Source of the DNA: Candidatus Sulfobium mesophilum
GTDB taxonomy: Bacteria > Nitrospirota > Thermodesulfovibrionia > Thermodesulfovibrionales > UBA6898
Reading direction: 5' to 3'
NCBI GenBank assembly: GCA_900302705.1
Contig: OUUY01000001.1
Location: 1 to 64,000, forward strand
Length of the DNA: 64,000 nucleotides
Positions 7,638-15,624 of the stretch are shown here, piece after piece. A program made the position numbers and the translations under genes. Within the stretch, counting starts at the first letter, position 1. Every line of letters starts with the position of its first letter. The notes under the pieces are model-generated. The model made no database searches, was not told the DNA's origin, and saw only the letters and a list, made by a program, of their open reading frames with translations.

Positions 7638-9929
7638 CTACTCGGGAAGTTTGGGAAAGACTTCCTCAAGGGCCGCAACAACCTTCGGATCGTACCGCGA
7701 GCCGGCTCCATTTTTGATCTCTGCCAGTGCCTTGCTTCTCGTAATTGCATCATGATAGGGACGGTCCTCAATAAGTGCACAGAAGGTATCTACGACAGCG
7801 ATTACGCGTGAAATAAAAGGGATATCTTCACCCACCAGGCCGCCTGGATATCCGGTTCCGTCATATCTCTCATGATGGTGAAGAATAGCCTTCTTTACAT
7901 CGTCAGAAAACTCGAAACTGCTAAGAAGATCGATCGTCGTATAAGGATGCACTTTAATGGATCGCATCTCCGAGGAGGCCAGCTTTCTCTTCTTCATAAT
8001 TTCTTCGTCGATGGACATAAGGCCGAGATCGTAAATTACAGAGACGTAAAGGGCGGCCTTCTTCTCTTCCTCGGTTGCGGAGAGTTTATCAAGCATCCTG
8101 CTCACGAGACTTGGAGCCAGGCCGCCCTTTTTGAAATATCGTTTCTCTGCGCTTAGAAGGTTCTCAAATGAAGTAAGAAACTGTTTGGAGTCGCTCTCAA
8201 GGCTCCCGCCTTCGTAAACCTTCTTGATGAAATGAGAGAACCTGTCGCTCATCGCAAGCGAGATGTAATAATCATGAGCAGTAAATGGGAGTGCGCTCTT
8301 CTTGTTGTTCAGGTTGAGGACGCCGATGACTTTGTCATCGAGCCTCAGCGGCAATGACAGAAGTGAACGTGTATTGTATTGAGAGATGCTCCGTTTTCCG
8401 AACCGGGGATCCTTGTCGAGATCCTCAATGAAGAGGGGTTTGCCTTCAAGGGCGACCCACCCGGCTATCTGATCACCGACTTTCACCCTCGTCCTCAGGA
8501 CGATATCTTCACTTAGTCCCTTTGATCCCTTTATCTTGAGTTCACCGGTGAGTTCATCGGCCAGCATGACAGAGCAGACGTCAAGTCCAAGGGCCTCAGA
8601 AATAAGGTCGATGAACATTTCCGTGGTTGTGGCGAGAATTGCATCCCTTTTCTCAAGTGCGCTCTTGGAAATGCTGAGCGATATTACGAAGGATTCTTCT
8701 TCATTTCGCGCGTCAAGCTTCCAGTGGTGAAGCTCGGCAATCCTTCTGGCAAGATAGAACTTTAAGCGCCCGTTTGACTCCTGCGATTGATAAATATGTC
8801 GTGCGTCATGGAAGTAAGGGATAACTTCTTCAGGCAGCTTCCGCGAGACCGATATTGTGATTTTGACAACTTCATTCTGGTGTGCCGTGAACTCGATGTT
8901 ATCGCCGTTTTCGAGATAGTGACTAAGACCGTCTATGATGCTGAAGAAGAACTGGACAACCCTCTCCTTATCCACTACGACATCGGAAATGCTCTTTTCT
9001 ATGGATGTTTTCAATTTCAGGTTCTTCTTCTCGAGGATGTTCTTAAGGAATTTAGAATCGATGACTTCCTTAAGGAGAATTATGGGACTGATGATTGATT
9101 TCTTCATGATCCTGGTTTCGTCCTCAAGTCTCAGGAAGTCGAGAAGGTTTTCGATAAGGGTAGAAAGTTTGCCGACCTCATCCGATACAATTTTAAGGAA
9201 ATCCTCTTGCTCCTCCTGCGGTACTGTCCTGGATGATTTCCGGAGATAGTGGATGGATCCCGCGATAGAGTGCAGGGGGGTGCGGAGGTCATGAGAGATG
9301 CGCGTGAAGAACTCGCTTTTCATCACGTCCATCTCTATGAGTTTTCGGTTGATCTCCTCGAATTCCGAGGCTTTTGTTTTCAGTTGCGACATGAGAGAAG
9401 CGTTTTCGATGGCTGCGGCAGCCTGATTGGCGATGATCTTTACCAGTTCAAATTCGTCCTCTGTGAACTCAGTGCTGTCTTTCTTGTCGTTAATGTTGAG
9501 GATCCCAAGAAGTCTGCTCTTGATCATAATCGGACAGGAGATGAATGATCGCGTTCTGTAACGGTCACGCTTCTTGTCCCGAAACCGTTCGTCTGTGTCT
9601 ATGTCGTTGACGAGCACCGGCACACAGGTTTCGGCAACAATTCCTGCAATCCCTTCGCCTACTCTGGTGCGATAAGTGCCGAGAAACTCGATATCGATTC
9701 CCCGTGCCGCAAGAACAGTCAGTTCTCCGGCGGCATTCAGGATCATTATGGAACCTTTCTCGGCGTTCGAGTAGTTAATAGCTAAGTCGAGCATGAGGTT
9801 GGAGAGCGTGGCAATGTTGTCCGTCGTAACCATTGCCCCGGATATATCTTGAAGAATCGAGAATTTCTTCTCGAAAAGCTCCTCATTTCCCATGAGGTTT
9901 GAATTATAAACCATTTTCCCTTTCAGCAC
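7638..9929 (-). CDS. GAF-DHp-pseudokinase-GAF-(pseudo)HD-GYP sensor protein
   Basis: This is a 763-residue cytoplasmic protein with no membrane segment. Domains in order are GAF1 (about 37-176), a histidine-kinase dimerisation/phosphoacceptor helix pair (about 200-270) with an intact H-box ISHDLRTPL (His213), a degenerate ATPase domain (280-422), GAF2 (435-580) and an HD-GYP domain (614-760). In the ATPase domain the N-box Asn is lost (DKERVVQFFFSIIDGLSHYL) and no DxGxG motif is visible. In HD-GYP the HHHERYDGTGYP motif (684-695) and HPYTTIDLL are intact, but the canonical His-Asp pair is Tyr-Asp (YDLG, 633-634). It may therefore sense ligands and act by binding rather than by phosphorylation or c-di-GMP hydrolysis. 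The start is uncertain (GTG 9929 or ATG 9914). A strong sigma-54 promoter match lies 50 bp upstream. Confidence 0.85.
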   Translation of the reverse strand: MLKGKMVYNSNLMGNEELFEKKFSILQDISGAMVTTDNIATLSNLMLDLAINYSNAEKGSIMILNAAGELTVLAARGIDIEFLGTYRTRVGEGIAGIVAETCVPVLVNDIDTDERFRDKKRDRYRTRSFISCPIMIKSRLLGILNINDKKDSTEFTEDEFELVKIIANQAAAAIENASLMSQLKTKASEFEEINRKLIEMDVMKSEFFTRISHDLRTPLHSIAGSIHYLRKSSRTVPQEEQEDFLKIVSDEVGKLSTLIENLLDFLRLEDETRIMKKSIISPIILLKEVIDSKFLKNILEKKNLKLKTSIEKSISDVVVDKERVVQFFFSIIDGLSHYLENGDNIEFTAHQNEVVKITISVSRKLPEEVIPYFHDARHIYQSQESNGRLKFYLARRIAELHHWKLDARNEEESFVISLSISKSALEKRDAILATTTEMFIDLISEALGLDVCSVMLADELTGELKIKGSKGLSEDIVLRTRVKVGDQIAGWVALEGKPLFIEDLDKDPRFGKRSISQYNTRSLLSLPLRLDDKVIGVLNLNNKKSALPFTAHDYYISLAMSDRFSHFIKKVYEGGSLESDSKQFLTSFENLLSAEKRYFKKGGLAPSLVSRMLDKLSATEEEKKAALYVSVIYDLGLMSIDEEIMKKRKLASSEMRSIKVHPYTTIDLLSSFEFSDDVKKAILHHHERYDGTGYPGGLVGEDIPFISRVIAVVDTFCALIEDRPYHDAITRSKALAEIKNGAGSRYDPKVVAALEEVFPKLPE

Positions 9930-9975
9930 AAGAAAGTATGACTGCAGCTTGTTGATAGCTGCCTTATCAGATGTG

Positions 9976-9993
9976 AAGCAAAGTGCGTGCCTG
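9976..9993 (-). promoter_or_regulatory. Sigma-54 (-24/-12) promoter for the GAF sensor gene
   Basis: The minus strand reads AGGCACGCACTTTGCT, against the consensus TGGCACG-N4-TTGCW, with exact GG-N10-GC spacing (GG at 9991-9990, GC at 9979-9978). The start codon follows about 50 bp downstream, which fits a transcription start near 9966. Confidence 0.7.
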
Positions 9994-10286
9994 AGTGAAA
10001 CTCATTGATTTTTCAATGAATATTTTTTTTAATCATGGAATAATCCCTCTTTGTAAAGGACCACGACAGATTCAGTTATCACCTGTTACCATCAAGACAA
10101 CTTAAAAAAACTGAGAATTCAAGTTTCAAATGTCCCGTTTGCGATATGGCGAATGAAAACTATGGCGGAACATTTATTGTGTATGTTGGAGTTCTTGACA
10201 AATCAATGAAATTTAACGATTTCTGGAATAACAAAAGTTTTTCTTGATGAAAAAAGAGGGGGGCCGTTATATAATAATTTCAACTT
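9994..10286. other. Divergent intergenic region
   Basis: This AT-rich spacer separates the minus-strand sensor from the plus-strand GAF gene. A TTGACA hexamer lies at 10195-10200 without a convincing -10 partner. A TATAAT at 10270-10275 lies only 12 bp before the downstream ATG. I see no small ORF, RNA gene or strong operator. Confidence 0.4.
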
Positions 10287-11099
10287 ATGACTACAAGCGG
10301 CGGGGACAAAGCGAAGGAAAATGTGGACACCCAGGGTGAGCTCCAGACCTTATCCCTTTTTATGGAGCGTCACCCCAGCTTAGACTACTGCCTCGAGGAA
10401 CTGGCAGTCATGGCCGCTGACCTACTGAATACTGAAAATTGCTCGATCATGCTTCTCAGAAACGACGAGGGTACGAGTGATATCACGCTTCGTATATTTG
10501 CCCACTCGGGGCATCTTCCAAAGGAGGCATATGGCGAGGCAAGGAAGCTTAAAGAGGGAATCTCCGGCCATGTTGCCGCGACAGGGGAATCGGTATTTGT
10601 CGAGGATATTGATCAATCTCAGTTTGCTCCACTAAAAAGGGGAAGATACAAGAGCAAGGGTTTCATAGCGGTTCCGATTAAGGTCCGGGAAAAGGTAATA
10701 GGCGTAATCAACGCCAACACTCCGAAAAAGAAGCCGAACATCGAGAAAAAGGATCTGGAACTGCTCTCCGTTATCGCTCTTCTTATCGGCAAGTCAATTC
10801 AGGTTATTGAGCTTCAGAACCTGCTTGAGTCAAGATATGCGCAAATGGCTTTAGCAAGGAGCCGGGAAAGGGAAGGCGCTAATCTCAAGGTCTCCATTCG
10901 TCAAAGTCCGGAAAAGATCGCCAAGATCCTCGCCAAGAGCTTTTTTAGTGAGATGCTGAAGGCCGGTTTTGGCCCCGATCACATGATTAGTACTGCAACA
11001 GAGATCATCTCTCTACTCAATGAGAGATTAACGAAGCATGGTGACCGGTTCAGGCGCGGGGCTTCTGACCAAGCTGAAAAAGATCAAAAAAGTCGATAA
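10287..11099 (+). CDS. GAF-domain protein
   Basis: This 270-residue soluble protein has one GAF domain (about residues 22-180), recognisable by NTENCSIMLLRNDEG, GISGHVAATGESVFVEDID, the KSKGFIAVPIKV core and VIGVINA. These features closely resemble both GAF domains of the adjacent sensor. The C-terminal 80 residues are helical and charged (SPEKIAKILAKSFFSEMLKAGFG), with no recognised output domain. It is transcribed divergently from the sensor. A plausible role is to bind a small molecule or cyclic nucleotide and partner with the sensor or another regulator. Partnership is inferred from adjacency and shared domain type. No strong ribosome-binding site precedes the ATG. Confidence 0.75.
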   Translation: MTTSGGDKAKENVDTQGELQTLSLFMERHPSLDYCLEELAVMAADLLNTENCSIMLLRNDEGTSDITLRIFAHSGHLPKEAYGEARKLKEGISGHVAATGESVFVEDIDQSQFAPLKRGRYKSKGFIAVPIKVREKVIGVINANTPKKKPNIEKKDLELLSVIALLIGKSIQVIELQNLLESRYAQMALARSREREGANLKVSIRQSPEKIAKILAKSFFSEMLKAGFGPDHMISTATEIISLLNERLTKHGDRFRRGASDQAEKDQKSR

Positions 11100-11344
11100 A
11101 GTTTACACTTCTTCGGTTAATAAAGTCGTCACTTTAGTTATCGCCAGTTGGCCTAAACCAGCAATAAAAGGACGAGGCTCAGGTTAATTCTTTTAAATTA
11201 GCAACTTATGAGGAAAAGAAACCAAAGCCCCATGATGATGATAATACCTACCCTGTGAAAAGATTAGCGGGCTAAATCTGTCGGCAATCTTATCACTTTC
11301 GCTATTTCACTTTTATGTATCGCGAAAAATCAATAGGTTATGGC
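11100..11344. other. Intergenic region upstream of PEP-CTERM gene
   Basis: This 240-bp non-coding stretch lies before the sigma-54 promoter. GTTTACACTT at 11101-11110 matches, at 9 of 10 positions, the reverse complement of the AAGTGTAAAA decamer also found upstream of two other sigma-54 PEP-CTERM promoters in this window. Nothing else is evident. Confidence 0.35.
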
Positions 11345-11361
11345 TTGGCATGCAACTTGCT
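11345..11361 (+). promoter_or_regulatory. Sigma-54 promoter for PEP-CTERM gene at 11401
   Basis: TTGGCATGCAACTTGCT matches the -24/-12 consensus, with GG at 11347-11348, GC at 11359-11360 and exactly ten bases between. The ATG is 41 bp downstream and is preceded by a good GAGGAGGG ribosome-binding site. Confidence 0.85.
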
Positions 11362-11400
11362 CATTCAGTAATAGAATAAATATCTATCGAGGAGGGAATT

Positions 11401-12105
11401 ATGAGAAGGACTAGTAAACACTCAATAATCTTCATAGGATTGATCGTAGCTCTTCTGTTGACGCCAATCTGGGCATATGCAGTGATAGATACGACGAGCT
11501 TCGATCTCGGACTCGGTAACACTGCGATTTCAGGTTACACGGGGCCATACGCCCATGTCGAAGTTGACCTGAACACTACCACTACCGCAACAATCACATT
11601 TACATCACTAACGAACTCAGGGAATATATACCTCATGGGCGATGGAGGCTCGGTGGATGTGAATGTAAATGCGACCACTTGGACATTAAGCAACATAACT
11701 GGTTCTAACGCGGGGACTGGCTTCACTCCTGGCCCCTATAGCGACGGCGGAGCGGCAAATGCTATTAATGGCTTTGGGTCTTTCAATCAAACAATAGATA
11801 GCTTTGATGGTTTTACTCACTCATCCGACATGATAACTTTCGACTTGACAAATACTTCAGGAACTTGGACAGATGCATTATCGGTTCTAGCCGCCAATGA
11901 CCACGACGCTGCAGCAGCCGCTCACATCTTCGTTACAAGCAGCCCTGCCAACGCTAAAAACGGTGCATTAGCCACAGGCTTTGCGACTGGTAATGAAGGG
12001 GGCGGACCGCCGCCGTTCGAAACTCCGGAACCAAGTACGATAATCCTTATCGGTGCCGGACTGCTCTCCTTAGGGCTTCGCGGTAGGAAGTGGATGCAGA
12101 AATAA
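11401..12105 (+). CDS. PEP-CTERM surface protein
   Basis: This 234-residue secreted protein starts after GAGGAGGGAATT. It has a signal peptide (about 1-28, ending WAYA) and a Thr/Ser/Asn/Gly-rich beta-type body without a recognised domain (DLNTTTTATITFTSLTNSGN). The C-terminal sorting signal is TPEPSTIILIGAGLLSLGLR followed by the basic tail GRKWMQK. It is expected to be exported by Sec, recognised by an exosortase in the inner membrane, and delivered to the outer surface or EPS matrix. It is monocistronic, driven by a sigma-54 promoter and ends in a strong GC hairpin. The function of the body is unknown. Confidence 0.9.
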   Translation: MRRTSKHSIIFIGLIVALLLTPIWAYAVIDTTSFDLGLGNTAISGYTGPYAHVEVDLNTTTTATITFTSLTNSGNIYLMGDGGSVDVNVNATTWTLSNITGSNAGTGFTPGPYSDGGAANAINGFGSFNQTIDSFDGFTHSSDMITFDLTNTSGTWTDALSVLAANDHDAAAAAHIFVTSSPANAKNGALATGFATGNEGGGPPPFETPEPSTIILIGAGLLSLGLRGRKWMQK

Positions 12106-12135
12106 ACCAAGTTAACATCACAAATCCATAAAAGC

Positions 12136-12169
12136 AAAAGGAAAAGGGGCCATCGGCCCTTTTCCTTTT
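12136..12169. terminator. Bidirectional intrinsic terminator
   Basis: AAAAGGAAAAGGGGCC (12136-12151) pairs with GGCCCTTTTCCTTTT (12155-12169), with one bulged base and an ATC loop. The A and U tracts flank both sides, so it can end the plus-strand PEP-CTERM gene (stop 12105) and the convergent minus-strand subtilase gene (stop 12232). Confidence 0.85.
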
Positions 12170-12231
12170 CGCCAATTCAAACCTCAGATCTGTCGCCTTT
12201 GTCGTTTCACTCGGGAACCCTCAGCCCATCC

Positions 12232-14043
12232 TTATTTGTACAAGGTTGTCATGGTGGTACCAACATTATTCGCTGCATCATAGGCTTTCGCTACTACGGT
12301 ATGAGCGCCTTGCGAGACCTTCAAGGTGTTCCAGTTGTAAGTCAGGCTCATGCTTCCTGATATCGAACTTTTCAGGGCGCCGTCAATGTAGAGCTCGATC
12401 TTTGCGACGCCAACGTTGTCAGTTGCACTCGCCGTAATTGTCACTTTCTTATCAATGGTTGAACTGGCGGCGGGAGAAACGAACGACACCGTAGGGGGTG
12501 TGGTGTCCGAAGGACTGAGTGAAACGATTGCATTGCTTACAGAGGCCGAGATATGGCTGGACTGACCGACGTTGCCGGCGGCATCGTAAGCATAGGCAAC
12601 TATATCATATGTCCCATTTGAATAGGTGCTCGTATCCCAGGAAAAGCTGTACGGCCCTGTGGTGTCAGTTGCAAAGAGACCCCCATTGATATAAAGTTGT
12701 ACTTTTGTCACTCCTACATTATCACTCGCTGAAACATTGACCGTCGTTGTGCCGCTCACAGTTGCACCTGTGCTGGGGGTCACTATAGAGGCAGTGGGAG
12801 CAGTCGTGTCCACGAGAGGTTGAGCGTCAAACGCGGCGAGCACGCTCTTGTATGCATTGACCCTCCCGTAACCAAAGTACTGGTCAAATCCGGACGTGCC
12901 CAAATCGTCAGCATTTTCCTTGAGAATCTGTTCAACTTGTACGTTGGTCAATGATGGATTTGTGCCTATTACCAAAGCAGCAACAGCTGCAGCGATGGGT
13001 GATGAAAAGGATGTGCCACTCACTGACCCGTAGCTACCTCCATTCGTCGTCGTTAGGATCGAGGCCCCAGGAGCCGAGATGTCCACCCAGCTTCCGTAGC
13101 TGGAAAAGCTGGCGAGGCTGTCTGTCGATGCCGTTGCAGAGACAGCTACCACGTTCTGCCCCGAAGCCGGGAAATTGGGAGTGCTATTTGCAGAGTTGCC
13201 CGCAGCAGCAAAAATCAGGGCTCCCTTATTCCAGGCGTAATTGATCGCGTTCTGAAGAGTGGAAGAGCCGGTCGGGCTACCGAAGCTCATATTCAAGACC
13301 CTCACGCCCCTGTCAGCCGCCCAAGTGGTCGCTGAAGCCAAGGCAGACCATGTTGCATAACCAGTGGAGTCTGCAACCACCAAAGGCATGATGGTACTCT
13401 CCCAGGCAACCCCTGCGACACCGATGCCGTTATTCGCAATTGCAGCGGCAGAACCGGCAACTTTAGTTCCGTGACCGTAAACGTCGTGAGTATCGGTGTT
13501 GTTCGCTCTGAAGTTGTAGCCGCCTACCAGTTTTCCTGCGAGATCTGGATGAGCCGGGTCAACCCCTGAATCCAGGATTGCGATGGTGGCGCCGGCTGAC
13601 CCCCTGCTGACGTCCCATGCTTGCGGAGCAGATATCTTCACTAAATGCCACTCTGATGTGAAACTGGGGTCATTCGGTATCAGCATAGGCTCAATGAAGT
13701 AGTTGTTCTCAACGTAGTTGATGTGCGGATTGTGGGCCAGTGCAACCTTGACCTTTTCCAGGGCATGTGCCGGTACCTTTATTACCTTGACCCTGATCTG
13801 AGGTATCTCATCAAACTCCGTGGCTCCTTGCTCAGATAGTATTTGGGAAGATTTCGCCTCCGAAACCCCCGCCTTGGGCTGTACGAGCAATTCATCTTCG
13901 ACGAACGGGCTATGCCCCATACTAAAAGGCCCTGGAACCGCCAGATTTTCACCCCAGCTCCAGCTTGTCAGAAAAAGACAGAATATCCCTGCCAGGATAG
14001 CGAATGTTCCTGCCCTCACAACATGTTGTCCCTGCTTAAACAT
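12232..14043 (-). CDS. Subtilisin-like (S8) secreted serine protease with two Ig-like domains
   Basis: This 603-residue protein has a signal peptide (about 1-31) and a propeptide domain of the inhibitor type (LLVQPKAGVSEAKSSQILSE, about 52-112). The catalytic domain is about 125-405: Asp in ATIAILDSGVDPAHPDL, His in YGHGTKVAGSAAA, Ser in SGTSFSSPIAAAVAAL, and oxyanion Asn in IFAAAGNSAN. The C-terminal half carries two tandem Ig-like repeats sharing the SATDNVGVAKIELYIDGAL pattern, typical of secreted proteases and polysaccharide-binding proteins. No PEP-CTERM or type 9 signal follows. An AGGAGGTAAAGT ribosome-binding site precedes the ATG. It converges on the PEP-CTERM gene at 11401, and a role in maturing or turning over matrix proteins is possible but not shown. 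Confidence 0.93.
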   Translation of the reverse strand: MFKQGQHVVRAGTFAILAGIFCLFLTSWSWGENLAVPGPFSMGHSPFVEDELLVQPKAGVSEAKSSQILSEQGATEFDEIPQIRVKVIKVPAHALEKVKVALAHNPHINYVENNYFIEPMLIPNDPSFTSEWHLVKISAPQAWDVSRGSAGATIAILDSGVDPAHPDLAGKLVGGYNFRANNTDTHDVYGHGTKVAGSAAAIANNGIGVAGVAWESTIMPLVVADSTGYATWSALASATTWAADRGVRVLNMSFGSPTGSSTLQNAINYAWNKGALIFAAAGNSANSTPNFPASGQNVVAVSATASTDSLASFSSYGSWVDISAPGASILTTTNGGSYGSVSGTSFSSPIAAAVAALVIGTNPSLTNVQVEQILKENADDLGTSGFDQYFGYGRVNAYKSVLAAFDAQPLVDTTAPTASIVTPSTGATVSGTTTVNVSASDNVGVTKVQLYINGGLFATDTTGPYSFSWDTSTYSNGTYDIVAYAYDAAGNVGQSSHISASVSNAIVSLSPSDTTPPTVSFVSPAASSTIDKKVTITASATDNVGVAKIELYIDGALKSSISGSMSLTYNWNTLKVSQGAHTVVAKAYDAANNVGTTMTTLYK

Positions 14044-14718
14044 ACTTTACCTCCTTCTAAAATTGCTCTTTTTAGATATCAGATGTTGTCCATTATCTGA
14101 CATTTCCATAGATAAAATTCATCGTGTTACCAATGACTGTAGCAGGTTTGAGCCCGGTCGTATGTGACAGAAATCACACGTCACAGATTTCTTCATTCTC
14201 GGGTCCCTTTGCTCAATATGTTCCTTATTGTTGCGCATTTGATTTAGATTTCCGGGAAGTATAACTTCTTGAAAAGGAAATATTAATTAAAATAGAATTA
14301 ATTTTTTTTAATCGTCATTTAGATGCTGAAATACTGAAGAAAATCCCCCGGGCTGAGATTTGCAGGCTGACCAAGTCGAGGAATCTTATTTGTTACGGGA
14401 GAAGTCTTATTGGGAAACTATAGACTTCTGGATCGACTCACTTGCGGGGAAAGGCGAAAAATGGAATCATATTAAAATTTGCAATGCTCTGCTCTTTATC
14501 GGGACTCCAAAATGCGAATTTACCAAATTCACCATCCAGTTTGTGCGGAGATGCATTCGAACGGTTTCAGCGGCGCGTATTGCATCACCATTTTGGTGAT
14601 GCGCGCCGGTGCCTCGGAACAAAGTGAGACTGAGAGAGAATGTCGTCTTCGCACAAATGGTGACCTTTTTGATGGTGAATCGGGGTTGATCCGACAAAGG
14701 CTATGTCAAAAAACTTCT
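14044..14718. other. Intergenic region, 675 bp
   Basis: The stretch between the subtilase promoter side and the end of the ThiF gene has several short open frames on both strands that overlap one another and show no motif, so I regard them as non-coding. It contains an AT-rich hairpin with a T run near 14278-14312 and the long GC palindrome listed separately. Confidence 0.4.
14571..14608. repeat. Long hairpin/palindrome downstream of ThiF gene
   Basis: The inner arms GCATCACCA (14582-14590) and TGGTGATGC (14594-14602) pair around a TTT loop. The outer CGGCGCG (14571-14577) pairs with CGCGCCG (14602-14608). It lies about 110 bp beyond the end of the minus-strand ThiF gene and lacks a U tract, so it may be an mRNA-end-stabilising hairpin rather than an intrinsic terminator. 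Confidence 0.5.
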
Positions 14719-15624
14719 TCACAGTTGCTGTCCGTTGTCCTCAATATTCATTGATTGAGCTTTTTTTAAGATCATCCATTTCTTTAGTTTCTGAAGAGGG
14801 TTTCTGCCCCCCATCAGAATATAGCCCCGTTTAAATTTGCCCCTGAGAAGATCGATCTGAAGATAATGCGGCACAGGGTACACTTTATCTTTACCCGTGA
14901 TGATTTTTACTACTTCCGAAGCAATAAGAGACGCGGCGAGCGTGCAAGCTAGCGAAACAGCAGGTCCTGTCCTTTTAGCCAGGCTCACTTTCGACATATC
15001 CACATAACGGATGTGATAGGGATGAGGAGCAAGGCCGGCAGCAAATGCAGCCATCTTCTCCAAATATGTCATATCATCTGATATATTGAAATAATCATCA
15101 AATGACATACCCGTCGGCGAGAAGACTTCCAGAGTTGCTCCGAACCCAAGAGGAGCTGAAGTAAGTGCAATAATTCCTCTTTCTCTCGAGGCCCTGAATG
15201 CAAGCCTTCGTATGTCTATAGCAAAAAAATCGAGGCCATCGACAAAGATGTCTACCCCATCAAGGAAAGCGGATATATTATCACTATTAATCCCGTCATG
15301 AAACATCCTGACATCGGCATGACAATTTATATCTTTGACCATCTGCCCAAGGACACCAGCCTTATTTTGCCCCATAGTATGAGTATTTGCCCCGAACTGT
15401 CTGCTTATGTTGACGCGTTCGAAAATATCATTGTCCGCTATGTTAAATTTGCCTATGCCAAGACGAGCCAGAGTGAGAATATGAAGGCCGCCTACACCAC
15501 CGGCTCCTGCCACGGCAATTCGTGACTCAAGCATTCTTTTCTGTTCTGACTCGCTCAGAAGCCCAATATTTCTCGAAAATTCCTCCTCGATTAGTTTATC
15601 AATGTCAGTCGACGTGCTTGACAA
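14719..15624 (-). CDS. ThiF/HesA/MoeB-family adenylyltransferase
   Basis: This roughly 301-residue E1-like enzyme has a Rossmann ATP-binding loop AVAGAGGVGGLHILTLARLG (about residues 37-56), the acidic DNDIFERVNISRQFG segment with its conserved Arg, and the DIFVDGLDFFAIDIR region that contacts substrate. The usual paired CxxC zinc motifs of MoeB/ThiF are absent. Family members adenylate a carboxyl group, often the C-terminus of a small protein or peptide, or a carboxylate metabolite. The start is uncertain: a TTG at 15624 lies inside the end of the TolC-SPOR gene (20-bp overlap), implying translational coupling. It is the last gene of a five-gene minus-strand operon with a DevBCA-like exporter, so its product is probably an exported, activated metabolite. 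No ubiquitin-like partner is seen. Confidence 0.85.
   Translation of the reverse strand: MSSTSTDIDKLIEEEFSRNIGLLSESEQKRMLESRIAVAGAGGVGGLHILTLARLGIGKFNIADNDIFERVNISRQFGANTHTMGQNKAGVLGQMVKDINCHADVRMFHDGINSDNISAFLDGVDIFVDGLDFFAIDIRRLAFRASRERGIIALTSAPLGFGATLEVFSPTGMSFDDYFNISDDMTYLEKMAAFAAGLAPHPYHIRYVDMSKVSLAKRTGPAVSLACTLAASLIASEVVKIITGKDKVYPVPHYLQIDLLRGKFKRGYILMGGRNPLQKLKKWMILKKAQSMNIEDNGQQL

Noticed and set aside
14120-14165. GG-N10-GC match upstream of the subtilase gene
   Set aside because: GGGCTCAAACCTGC has the spacing but not the TGGCAC core.
14582-14602. NtrC-like site (GCATCACCA-TTT-TGGTGATGC)
   Set aside because: It partly resembles an NtrC box, but it lies between the 3' end of one gene and far from any sigma-54 element, and it is part of a longer hairpin.
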